This document shows, one piece after another, positions 1-6,607 of a DNA stretch of 7,962 bases. Numbering within the stretch: position 1 is the first letter of the stretch; each line of letters begins with the position of its first letter. Both the position numbers and the translations under genes were made by a program. The stretch covers positions 1 through 7,962 of the forward strand of contig CAZXMB010000138.1 of the NCBI GenBank assembly GCA_964641715.1, read 5' to 3'. The DNA is from CAZXMB01 sp964641715 (GTDB lineage Bacteria; Desulfobacterota; BSN033; UBA1163). The notes beneath the pieces were generated by a model. The model saw only the letters and a list, made by a program, of their open reading frames with translations. It was not told the DNA's origin and searched no databases.

Positions 1-1608
1 TGGAAACTGAACCCACTGGGTTATCACATCACAAGCATTTTCTTTTACATCCTTACTTGCGTGATGGTCTATTTAACTCTCCATCACCTTTCGATCAACT
101 TGCGGGGGAAAACCTCTCCAGATTCCCATGTGCGGGTCGCCCTTTTCGGGAGCCTTTTATTTGCGGCTCATCCTGTTCATGTGGAGGCGGTGACCTGGCT
201 TGCCGCAAGAAAGGAAGTGCTCCAGGGGTTCTTCTTCTTTTCGGCATTTTATCTCTATATGAGGGGAAGGGAGAGGACAGGAAGAAATAAGATTCTCTTT
301 TTCAGTTTATGTCTCTTTTCCATTTTATTAGCCATTCTCTCAAAACCGGCGGCGGTTATTTTTCCAGGTATCCTTCTTGCTTATGAGGTGGCAAAAAGCC
401 AAAGCCAGCCGATTTCTTTCATAAAAAAGCATTGGTTCTTCTTCTCTCTTTCCTTTGTCCTATCTGCTATCTTTGCCTTCATCCTGATGAAGGTGATGTT
501 CGAGGCAGGAGGAGTGAAGCCTTATCGGGGAGGAACCTTCTTCAACAACCTGTTGATCAGTTTCTATTCCTTACTCTATCATCTTAAGCTTTTAATTATC
601 ACCACCCATTATTCAGCCGCTTACACCATCAACGTTTCCAATCCAATCCCCAGCCTGAGGACTTTTCTCTTTGTGGGCATCACATTCCTGATGATTGGGT
701 TGAGCCTTTGGTCATTGAGAAAAACAAAGGTCGTTTTTTTCTCCCTCTTTTTCTTCCTGATAAACGTCCTCCCTTATATCAACATCATTCCCATCAGCAT
801 TCTCCTTGCAGATCGTTATGTCTTTATCGCCTCCTTTTCTTACTGCTTCATCCTGGGTATTCTTTTTGATCGTTTTTATGCCTATCAGAACAGAAGATTT
901 TCAGAAGGGTTTTTTAAATTGATCTCACTGATTTTATTTATGGTCCTATTACTTCAATATTCTTTCGTGACCATTCAGCAAAACAGGATCTGGAGAAATA
1001 GCTACACCTTATGGGCCAATGCGGTTGAGCATTATCCCGAAAGCAATACAGCCAATGCCCTGATGGGTGTGGTCTTTATGGAAATCGGGATGGACGAGAA
1101 GGCATTAAAATACCTTGAGAAGGCCATTCAGATCCTCCCCTATGATTATCAATCCCGAAATAACCTTGGTATTGTCTATGGGAGACAAGATCAACCCGAG
1201 CGGGCCTTTCAGGAATTTATGATTGCAATGCAATTGGCTCCCGAAGACGATACGATCAAGGTCAACCTCGCCGTTTTTTATCAGAGGCAAAAGGAGTATG
1301 ATAAAGCCGAGGCGGTCTGGAGATATTTGCTTAAAAGGTCTCCGGGCAACAGCCTCTACTATTTCCGGCTGGCCATGCTCTATAAGGAAATGGGACAATA
1401 CAGGTTAGCCCTTTCGGAATTGGAAAAAGCTTCAACGCTTTCTCCTCATATCATCAATCCTTATGAGGAAATGGGGAATATCTACCTGAACAGGTTGAAT
1501 GATGAAGAGAAAGCAAAGTTTTATTATCAGAAGGGGATTGAGGCGGCTCCGAAGGCCAAGGCGAAGGTGGAAGACTTGAGGTGGATGATCCAGGATCTGC
1601 AGAGGTAA
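1..1608 (+). CDS. TMTC/O-mannosyltransferase-like membrane protein with C-terminal TPRs (5' partial)
   Basis: The frame is open from base 1 (WKLNPLGYH...), so the N-terminus lies outside the window and 535 residues are visible. Residues 1 to about 325 are strongly hydrophobic with many membrane segments. They contain the HPVHVEAV motif (57-64), a downstream ARKE, and LADRYVFIAS near 270-279, which match the membrane part of TMTC-type (DUF1736-like) proteins related to GT39/O-mannosyltransferases. Residues about 350-515 form roughly five TPRs (for example NALMGVVFMEIGMDEKALKY), predicted to lie outside the cytoplasm. The family transfers a lipid-linked sugar to Ser/Thr of secreted proteins. 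The acidic catalytic residues expected near the N-terminus are not in view, so activity cannot be judged. Position beside pilD and a pilin suggests a pilin or surface-protein glycosyltransferase, which is inference. GTG (61) and ATG (64) are internal codons, not the start. The stop is TAA at 1606-1608. Confidence 0.82.
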   Translation, partial: WKLNPLGYHITSIFFYILTCVMVYLTLHHLSINLRGKTSPDSHVRVALFGSLLFAAHPVHVEAVTWLAARKEVLQGFFFFSAFYLYMRGRERTGRNKILFFSLCLFSILLAILSKPAAVIFPGILLAYEVAKSQSQPISFIKKHWFFFSLSFVLSAIFAFILMKVMFEAGGVKPYRGGTFFNNLLISFYSLLYHLKLLIITTHYSAAYTINVSNPIPSLRTFLFVGITFLMIGLSLWSLRKTKVVFFSLFFFLINVLPYINIIPISILLADRYVFIASFSYCFILGILFDRFYAYQNRRFSEGFFKLISLILFMVLLLQYSFVTIQQNRIWRNSYTLWANAVEHYPESNTANALMGVVFMEIGMDEKALKYLEKAIQILPYDYQSRNNLGIVYGRQDQPERAFQEFMIAMQLAPEDDTIKVNLAVFYQRQKEYDKAEAVWRYLLKRSPGNSLYYFRLAMLYKEMGQYRLALSELEKASTLSPHIINPYEEMGNIYLNRLNDEEKAKFYYQKGIEAAPKAKAKVEDLRWMIQDLQR

Positions 1609-1609
1609 C

Positions 1610-1665
1610 AATGGACAATGAACGATGGACGGTGAACTATGAACAATAAACAACGAACTATGGAC
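1610..1665 (+). repeat. Left array: eight tandem 7-bp units, consensus near RATGAAC
   Basis: Eight consecutive heptamers can be read: AATGGAC, AATGAAC, GATGGAC, GGTGAAC, TATGAAC, AATAAAC, AACGAAC, TATGGAC. The preceding AGGTAAC (1603-1609), which contains the host stop codon, may be a degenerate ninth unit. The array runs into the start region of the four-helix-bundle gene, so both possible start codons (1639 and 1660) lie inside repeat units. Confidence 0.8.
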
Positions 1666-2052
1666 AAAAAAGAAAAAAGAAGCCTTTTTAGATTTAGGAA
1701 GTGGCCAGTGTACATGGCGGCCAAATCATTCAGAAAGAAAATGAGGCAATTGGCAAAAAAATTGCCTGAAAGTGAACGCTATCTTTTAAGAGACCAACTA
1801 TCACGCGCTGCCGATTCGACTTGTCTAAATATTGCTGAGGGGTCCAACAAATTATCGGATTTTGAATTTAGCAAATATTTAAATACCTCAGAAACATCTT
1901 TGGAAGAAGTAGTGTGCTGTTTGGATTTGGTTTTAGACGATGGCTATATTACTGGCCGGGAGTTCGAGGGGTATTTGAAAGAAGCTGAGGTTTTGGGTGC
2001 ACAGCTGATTTCATTTGGGAAGAAAGTTCGGAACGAGGGGATTCGTCTCTAA
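1639..2052 (+). CDS. Four-helix-bundle protein, 23S rRNA IVP (S23) family, copy 1
   Basis: The product is 137 aa from ATG 1639, or 130 aa from ATG 1660. Neither start has a convincing Shine-Dalgarno; 1660 is attractive because it avoids translating most of the repeat array. The family core is clear: an F-x-F-x-x-W-x-V-Y opening (about 17-25), an amphipathic helix to about 42, then QLSRAADSTCLNIAEG (53-68), the family's QL-RA--S---NIAEG signature, followed by two more helices. Length fits the usual 115-135 aa. The family includes proteins encoded in 23S rRNA intervening sequences and resembles Avd of diversity-generating retroelements. The biochemical role is unknown; folds of this type form pentameric barrels with a basic surface that may bind nucleic acid. 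It is probably co-transcribed with the pil operon. The divergent sequence and lack of a translation signal leave open whether it is well expressed. Confidence 0.8.
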   Translation: MNNKQRTMDKKEKRSLFRFRKWPVYMAAKSFRKKMRQLAKKLPESERYLLRDQLSRAADSTCLNIAEGSNKLSDFEFSKYLNTSETSLEEVVCCLDLVLDDGYITGREFEGYLKEAEVLGAQLISFGKKVRNEGIRL

Positions 2053-2053
2053 G

Positions 2054-2084
2054 GTTCATCGTTCATAGTTTATCGTTCATCGTT
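2054..2084 (+). repeat. Right array: inverted copies of the 7-bp unit
   Basis: GTTCATC, GTTCATA, GTTTATC and GTTCATC follow in tandem, then a partial unit. They are the reverse complement of the left array and begin two bases after the stop of the four-helix-bundle gene. In a transcript this arm could pair with 1621-1651 and place the gene in the loop. Confidence 0.8.
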
Positions 2085-2086
2085 TT

Positions 2087-2090
2087 GAGG
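2087..2090 (+). promoter_or_regulatory. Shine-Dalgarno of pilD
   Basis: GAGG lies 7 nt before ATG 2098 and 3 nt outside the right repeat arm. It supports this start, and a stem formed by the repeat arms would end next to it. Confidence 0.6.
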
Positions 2091-2097
2091 TATATCC

Positions 2098-2859
2098 ATG
2101 TGGTACATTATTTCTATTCTATTCGGGGCGATGATCGGGAGTTTCCTCAATGTCTGCATTATGAGGCTGCCCAAAGGGGAGTCCATTGTCTTTCCTGGCT
2201 CTCATTGTCCTTATTGCCAGAAACCCATTCAATTTTATGATAACATTCCTCTTGTCAGCTACCTTGTGTTGAAGGCAAAATGCCGTTACTGTAAGACTCC
2301 GATCTCAATTCAATACCCTCTGGTTGAAGGGATGACTGCTTTAAGTTCTTTTCTCATTTTCGCCAAATTTGGGCCCTCCCTGAACTTTCTATTCTATTTC
2401 GTTTTTATTTCAGCATTAATTGTCATCGCTGTCATTGATTTATATCACCAGATCATCCCAGATGTGGTCAGTTTACCGGGAATCGGCGTTGGCATAATCG
2501 GGGGTCTGATTCTCCCCAATATTACATTTTTAAATTCCCTCATCGGATTGTTGGTGGGTGGAGGAAGTCTTTTTCTGGTCGCAACACTCTATCAATGGCT
2601 CTTTAAAAGAGAGGGGATGGGAGGCGGAGATGTAAAGCTTCTGGCCATGATCGGCGCCTTCCTTGGGTGGAAGGCGGTGATCATGACCATTCTCATGGGG
2701 TCTTTTATCGGATCGCTTTCTGGAATTATCCTCATGATGTTTAAAGGAAAAGATTTTAAATATGCCATCCCTTTTGGCCCATTCCTTTCTTTAGGGGCGG
2801 TAATTTCGCTTTTTTTTGGAGAGCAATTGATCAACTGGTATCTCTATATAAACAGGTGA
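2098..2859 (+). CDS. pilD: Type IV prepilin peptidase / N-methyltransferase (A24 aspartic protease)
   Basis: This inner-membrane enzyme cuts the class III leader of prepilins after Gly and methylates the new N-terminus. The 253-aa product has the complete family layout. An N-terminal GSFLNVCIMRLP segment (14-25) is followed by two zinc-type CxxC pairs (C37/C40 and C62/C65) that mark the bifunctional methylase-containing form. The two catalytic aspartates are D114 in IDLYHQIIPD and D178 in GGGDVKL. About seven to eight hydrophobic segments fill the rest. Length is normal to slightly short for PilD/GspO. The start is supported by GAGG at 7 nt. Its expected substrate is the pilin beginning at 7925, whose leader ends KKG before ITLLE. 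The genes on either side of it are four-helix-bundle cassettes, so it is flanked by insertions rather than by its usual pil neighbours. Confidence 0.95.
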   Translation: MWYIISILFGAMIGSFLNVCIMRLPKGESIVFPGSHCPYCQKPIQFYDNIPLVSYLVLKAKCRYCKTPISIQYPLVEGMTALSSFLIFAKFGPSLNFLFYFVFISALIVIAVIDLYHQIIPDVVSLPGIGVGIIGGLILPNITFLNSLIGLLVGGGSLFLVATLYQWLFKREGMGGGDVKLLAMIGAFLGWKAVIMTILMGSFIGSLSGIILMMFKGKDFKYAIPFGPFLSLGAVISLFFGEQLINWYLYINR

Positions 2860-2876
2860 TCTAATTTAAAGGGAGA

Positions 2877-2943
2877 GGTAACGGTAAAAAAAGTAAAGGT
2901 TACGGTTACGATGCCCGTTTCGTAAATAGGTAACGGTTACGTT
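2877..2943 (+). repeat. Left inverted-repeat arm of cassette 2
   Basis: The arm holds repeated hexamer-like blocks: GGTAACGGTAAA (2877), GGTTACGGTTACG (2898) and GGTAACGGTTACG (2929), with GATGCCCGTTTCGTAAAT between the last two. The ATG of the four-helix-bundle gene follows at 2946 with no Shine-Dalgarno. Confidence 0.75.
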
Positions 2944-2945
2944 AA

Positions 2946-3332
2946 ATGAAAGGGATATCAAGTTTTCGGGACTTAGAAGTATATCAAGGCACCTATATGG
3001 GATGTATTGAAGTGATGACAAAAATTATTCCGAGAATTCCAGATATTGAAAAGAATGACCTGAAAAGTCAACTTAGACGCTCGGTCAAAGCTATCCCCAG
3101 ATTGATTGCTGAAGGTTATGCCAAAAGGCACCAAAAACATGGATTTCAGAAATATCTCGACGATGCTATGGGTGAATGTAACGAAACGATTGTTGGATTA
3201 GAGCAATGTAAAGATTTATATGGGGCGAGTGTTGATAGAGGGTTGTGTGAAGAGTTGATTGATTTGTATGATAAATCCGGAAGGCAGCTCTATAATTTGT
3301 CATCTGCATGGAGTAGATTTAAAAGACAATAA
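2946..3332 (+). CDS. Four-helix-bundle protein, 23S rRNA IVP (S23) family, copy 2
   Basis: The 128-aa product is a typical family member. It opens with SFRDLEVYQ (6-14), has the helical LKSQLRRSVKAIPRLIAEGYAKR core (39-61), matching the family's L--QLRRA--SIP-NIAEG, and then two further helices including FQKYLDDAMGECNETIVGLE. It is clearly diverged from copy 1 and closer to the family consensus. ATG 2946 is the natural start because it gives the usual distance to F-x-D-L-E-V, although the upstream GTTACGTTAA offers no ribosome site. The stop TAA overlaps the first bases of the right repeat arm. Function is unknown. Its position inside the arms suggests a role in maintaining, processing or moving the element, which is inference. 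Confidence 0.88.
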   Translation: MKGISSFRDLEVYQGTYMGCIEVMTKIIPRIPDIEKNDLKSQLRRSVKAIPRLIAEGYAKRHQKHGFQKYLDDAMGECNETIVGLEQCKDLYGASVDRGLCEELIDLYDKSGRQLYNLSSAWSRFKRQ

Positions 3333-3378
3333 ACGTAACCTTCTCTAAACGATACGGGCTTCTTTACCGTTACCTTTA
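3331..3378 (+). repeat. Right inverted-repeat arm of cassette 2
   Basis: The arm begins in the stop codon of the four-helix-bundle gene (AAACGTAACC) and ends TTTACCGTTACCTTTA, about 13 bases before the ATG of the kinase. Starting a few bases upstream, 3325-3378 aligns without gaps to 6689-6742 with 43 of 54 identical bases. Confidence 0.75.
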
Positions 3379-3391
3379 TTCGATAAACTTT

Positions 3392-5065
3392 ATGCGAAAA
3401 ACATCCTGGCTATTTAAGCGATTAAATCTCACCCTCAGGACGGAAGTCATCGTTAATATCTCGCTTCTCATGCTGGCGGCTATTTTTCTGATAGGCTTCA
3501 CAACTTCCAAGGCCAATGAAAAAAATATCCTCCGTGATAAAATCAATCAAGCCGAGGCCATGATCCAGGACGTTCAGACCTTTATTGACTTTATACTCAG
3601 GGAAAAGGGAGAGTTTTCACTCATCCATCCTCTTCTGAAAAAAGAGGTCCAGGATTTCCTCAATATTTATGTGAAGGGGCGCCGCTTCTATAATCTCATC
3701 ATCACGGATCAAGAAAGGAAGGTCATTGCCAGTCAGAGACAGGAACGGCTGGATACAGGCTACGACCATTCCCTTTTAAAACGTTCGATACAATCCGGCA
3801 CTCAGGAGGTGGACCTCGAAAAAAAGGGGAGTTTTTGGGCTCCCGAATATAGAAAACTGACAATCTCTTCTCCTCTTTGGGCCCAGGGGAGGGTAGTCGG
3901 TGGAATTCTGATGGAGATTCCGATCGGGGATGTGATGAGACACCTGCTGGAATATCAGAGGATGATCATGATTTTGATCATCCTTGATTCCATTGTCCTG
4001 ATCGTGTTTGGAAGTTTTTTACTTTCAAGGGTGTTGGTTAAACCCATGAAAGATCTCGTTTCGCTTACCCAGAAGATCAGTGAGGGTGATTTTAGTCAAA
4101 CCATTGAGGTAAGTTCAAATAATGAAATCGGGCAGCTCATCTCCTCTTTTAACCGTATGATCGAACAGTTGAAAGAGAAACAAGAAAATATTGAAAGACA
4201 CCTGGAGTCCCTTGAACTTGCCAATAGGAAATTGAAACAGGCTCAGGAAGAATTGATCCGTACAGAAAAATTGGCATCCATTGGAAGATTTGCTGCAGGC
4301 GTGGCTCACGAGGTGGGTAACCCATTGGGATCCATTCTGGGTTACACCAGCATTTTAGCCAAGGGGGGAATTGATCGAGAGGAAGGAAGGGATTATTTAA
4401 AACGGATTGAGAAAGAGATAGAGCGGATCAACCGAATTGTGCGAGAACTTTTAAACTACGCCAGGCCTTCTAAGTTTGAGATCAAAGAAGTGGAAGTCAA
4501 TGAAATCCTCCGAAACACCCTTTCCCTGCTCTCCTATCAGAAGAACTATAAAAATATCGAAACCCAATTAGACCTTCACACCCGTCCTCTCCTGATCAAG
4601 GGGGATGATTCTCAACTCTCACAGGTCTTTATGAATGTCATTCTAAATGCCCTTGACGCCATGCCTGAGGGCGGGAAATTGCGGATTCAATCAGAGGAGT
4701 TTGTCGTTGGAAAAGAATCAAGAGATCGTATTCCCTTCTATGTCCCAAGACGTAAAGATGATCCGGCGGAGACTGACTATTCCTCCTTACGGAGCCCGGA
4801 TCCTATCTCCACTCTTTTTTCCAGGTTCTCGAGAGGAGACCGCCTTGCAAGGATTCGCATTTCTGATACAGGCACCGGGATTAAAAAGGAAGATTTAAAA
4901 AAGATATTTGACCCATTCTTTACGACCAAAGATCCGGATAAAGGGACCGGACTCGGGCTATCGATTTCCTTCAGGATTATTGAATCCATCGGAGGCGAGA
5001 TCAAGGTGGAAAGTGAAGTGGGGAAAGGGACAACATTCGAGATATACTTTCCTTTAGCCCAATGA
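3392..5065 (+). CDS. Membrane sensor histidine kinase with HAMP domain, partner of the PilR-type regulator
   Basis: The 557-aa kinase has TM1 (about 19-38), an extracytoplasmic sensor region of about 150 aa (about 39-190, possibly a single CACHE-like fold), TM2 (191-211), HAMP (about 212-264) and a coiled coil to about 295. HisKA follows, with phospho-acceptor H306 in GVAHEVGNPLGS. The ATPase domain has the N-box N419 (NVILNALDAMPEGG), G1 DTGTGI (492-497), F-box FDPFFTTK (506-513) and G2 GTGLGLS (518-524). HEVGNPL is typical of kinases paired with NtrC-type regulators, and one follows directly. The usual PilS has six membrane helices and a PAS domain, so this is functionally PilS-like by context only. 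About 48 residues (437-484) separate the N-box region from G1, longer than usual. No Shine-Dalgarno precedes ATG 3392, and no upstream in-frame start is evident. Confidence 0.9.
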   Translation: MRKTSWLFKRLNLTLRTEVIVNISLLMLAAIFLIGFTTSKANEKNILRDKINQAEAMIQDVQTFIDFILREKGEFSLIHPLLKKEVQDFLNIYVKGRRFYNLIITDQERKVIASQRQERLDTGYDHSLLKRSIQSGTQEVDLEKKGSFWAPEYRKLTISSPLWAQGRVVGGILMEIPIGDVMRHLLEYQRMIMILIILDSIVLIVFGSFLLSRVLVKPMKDLVSLTQKISEGDFSQTIEVSSNNEIGQLISSFNRMIEQLKEKQENIERHLESLELANRKLKQAQEELIRTEKLASIGRFAAGVAHEVGNPLGSILGYTSILAKGGIDREEGRDYLKRIEKEIERINRIVRELLNYARPSKFEIKEVEVNEILRNTLSLLSYQKNYKNIETQLDLHTRPLLIKGDDSQLSQVFMNVILNALDAMPEGGKLRIQSEEFVVGKESRDRIPFYVPRRKDDPAETDYSSLRSPDPISTLFSRFSRGDRLARIRISDTGTGIKKEDLKKIFDPFFTTKDPDKGTGLGLSISFRIIESIGGEIKVESEVGKGTTFEIYFPLAQ

Positions 5066-5075
5066 AAATGGAATG

Positions 5076-5175
5076 NNNNNNNNNNNNNNNNNNNNNNNNN
5101 NNNNNNNNNNNNNNNNNNNNNNNNNNNNNNNNNNNNNNNNNNNNNNNNNNNNNNNNNNNNNNNNNNNNNNNNNNN
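5076..5175. other. Assembly gap of 100 N
   Basis: Exactly 100 N is a conventional placeholder for a scaffold join of unknown length. The kinase ends 10 bases before it and the regulator's ribosome site lies 17 bases after it, so both genes are intact. What separates them is unknown, and a repeat copy is a plausible cause of the break. Confidence 0.97.
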
Positions 5176-5204
5176 CCAATATTCCAGTATTTAAGGGGGT
5201 TCAG

Positions 5205-6578
5205 ATGATTTCCAGAAGAATTCTCATTGTGGATGATGAGGAAAGTTTCCGGAATATACTCTCCGTCATCTTGAAGAAGGAGGGTTATGAGGTGGAGGGA
5301 GCGGCCAATGGAGAAGAGGGGTTGAAAAAGGTCTCCCTCTCCCCTTACGACCATATTCTCTGTGATATTCGAATGCCCTTAATGGACGGAATGGAATTTC
5401 TTCAGGAAGCCCAGAAAATGGGAATCGATACCTCTATCATCATGATGTCAGCCTACGGAACGGTGGATACGGCCATCGAAGCAATGAAGATGGGAGCATA
5501 CGATTATATCTCCAAGCCTTTCAAACCTGATGAGATTATTCTCACCTTAAAAAAGGCAGAGGAGAGGGAGAGGCTGAGAAAGGAGAATGAACTTTTAAGA
5601 AAGGAAGTGAAGAAGGAGTTCGGTTTTGAAAATATTGTCAGCAAAAACGAGAAGATGATCAAGATCTTCGAAGTGATCAAGAAAGTGGCGCCCTATAAGT
5701 CAACCATCCTGATTACGGGAGAAAGTGGAACCGGTAAGGAACTGGTTGCAAGGGCATTACATTATAACAGCGACCGTTCAAAAAAGCTGTTTGTTCCCGT
5801 AAACTGCGGTGCCATCCCCGAGAACCTTCTTGAAAGCGAACTCTTCGGCCATGCCAAGGGAGCTTTTACTGACGCCATCCGGGCAAAGAAAGGGCTCTTC
5901 GAAGAGGCAGACGGAGGGAGCATCTTCCTGGACGAAATTGGTGAGTTGCCCCCTCAACTCCAGGTCAAACTGCTCCGGGTGTTACAGGATGGAGAGATCA
6001 GAAGGGTGGGAGAGTCAAAATCCGTCCAGATCGATGTAAGAATTATTGCCGCCACTGTGAAAGACCTTGCCAAAGAGGTGAATGAAGGGCGTTTCAGGGA
6101 CGACCTTTTCTATCGTCTGAATGTGCTCCATATCAATCTTCCACCTCTCAGAGAAAGAAAAGAGGACATTCCCATTCTCATCAAGCATTTTATACAAAAA
6201 TATAATCAATCCTTAAACAAGGAGGTCAAGGCAGTTGACTCGAAGGCCCTGGAGACCCTGATGAATTATAAATGGTTCGGCAATGTAAGGGAGCTGGAAA
6301 ATACCATTGAAAGAGCGGTGGTATTGGCTGACGGAGAATATATCGAATTGGGGAATTTACCTGCAGAGATTCAGAATTTTCAGGAAGATATCTCTCTCCT
6401 TCCAATTTCCGAAGAGGAATATTCGATCAAAAAGGCCTCAAGATTATTGGAAATCAGCCTCATCAGAAAGGCATTGAAAAAGACGAAAGGAAATCACACC
6501 CAATCCGCTCGATTGCTTGAGATCAGTCACAGGGCTCTACTCTATAAAATAAAAGAGTATGAAATCGTGGAGAGTTAA
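5205..6578 (+). CDS. pilR: Sigma-54-dependent response regulator, PilR/NtrC type
   Basis: The 457-aa protein starts at ATG 5205, preceded by AAGGGGG (5193-5199) at 5 nt. Any longer reading would run through the N gap. The receiver domain (1 to about 120) has acidic D10/D11, phospho-acceptor D54 (CDIRMP), S82 and K104 (SKPF). The AAA+ domain (about 142-370) has Walker A GESGTGKE (172-179), a sigma-54 contact loop reading GAFTDA (219-224) instead of the usual GAFTGA, Walker B IFLDE (to E244) and the arginine-finger region FRDDLFYRL. A Fis-type helix-turn-helix closes the protein (about 430-453, GNHTQSARLLEISHRALLYK). It should hydrolyse ATP to open sigma-54 promoters. One such promoter lies at 7867, ahead of a pilin gene, which supports the name pilR by context. 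Other NtrC-family names cannot be excluded from sequence alone. Confidence 0.9.
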   Translation: MISRRILIVDDEESFRNILSVILKKEGYEVEGAANGEEGLKKVSLSPYDHILCDIRMPLMDGMEFLQEAQKMGIDTSIIMMSAYGTVDTAIEAMKMGAYDYISKPFKPDEIILTLKKAEERERLRKENELLRKEVKKEFGFENIVSKNEKMIKIFEVIKKVAPYKSTILITGESGTGKELVARALHYNSDRSKKLFVPVNCGAIPENLLESELFGHAKGAFTDAIRAKKGLFEEADGGSIFLDEIGELPPQLQVKLLRVLQDGEIRRVGESKSVQIDVRIIAATVKDLAKEVNEGRFRDDLFYRLNVLHINLPPLRERKEDIPILIKHFIQKYNQSLNKEVKAVDSKALETLMNYKWFGNVRELENTIERAVVLADGEYIELGNLPAEIQNFQEDISLLPISEEEYSIKKASRLLEISLIRKALKKTKGNHTQSARLLEISHRALLYKIKEYEIVES

Positions 6579-6607
6579 TGTTTTAGAGGTGAGAGTAATT
6601 TGTTAAG

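Larger units (their letters stand above)
1610..2084 (+). mobile_element. Candidate IVP-type cassette 1: four-helix-bundle gene inside inverted 7-bp repeat arrays
   Basis: The unit starts one base after the stop of the TPR protein and ends just before the Shine-Dalgarno of pilD. A left array of 7-bp units (1610-1665) and a right array in opposite orientation (2054-2084) enclose one four-helix-bundle ORF. Left 1621-1651 and the reverse complement of right 2054-2084 agree at 26 of 31 positions, and every difference is a transition. Three of the five would be G-U pairs in RNA. The layout resembles intervening sequences in bacterial 23S rRNA genes, where an IVP gene sits in the loop of a stem, but here the host site is an operon junction. 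Mobility is inferred; no transposase is present and I found no clear target duplication. Confidence 0.5.
2877..3378 (+). mobile_element. Candidate IVP-type cassette 2: four-helix-bundle gene inside GGTAAC/GGTTAC inverted repeats
   Basis: The unit lies between pilD and the sensor kinase. Its outermost 12 bp are perfect inverted repeats (2877-2888 and 3363-3374). An inner arm, from about 2897 inward, pairs with the reverse complement of 3331-3375 at 23 of the first 28 positions and again over the last 9 (GGTTACGTT). The single ORF fills the loop and points the same way as the operon. The ends are homologous to those of the gene-less element at 6608-6749, which makes this one of at least two copies of a repeat family. 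Exact borders are uncertain by a few bases. No transposase is encoded. Confidence 0.6.

Noticed and set aside
1105..1398. Minus-strand ORFs inside the TPR protein, kinase, regulator and lipoprotein
   Set aside because: They are antisense readings of well-supported coding genes, with no recognisable domains or ribosome sites.
1610..1665. CRISPR-like array
   Set aside because: Units are 7 bp with no spacers, and no cas gene is nearby.
1527..1724. Minus-strand ORFs over the heptamer array reading FIVHC/FIVHR repeats
   Set aside because: The peptide repeats are only the translation of the 7-bp DNA repeat on the opposite strand.
1639..3332. Diversity-generating retroelement (Avd-like accessory gene)
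   Set aside because: The four-helix-bundle fold is shared with Avd, but no reverse transcriptase, template repeat or variable repeat is present in the window.
5073..5204. N-terminal extension of the regulator back to ATG 5073
   Set aside because: The reading passes through 100 N. ATG 5205 has a strong ribosome site and gives a receiver domain of normal start.
5001..5354. Minus-strand ORF across the gap
   Set aside because: It exists only because N codons do not stop translation, and it overlaps the kinase end and the receiver domain.
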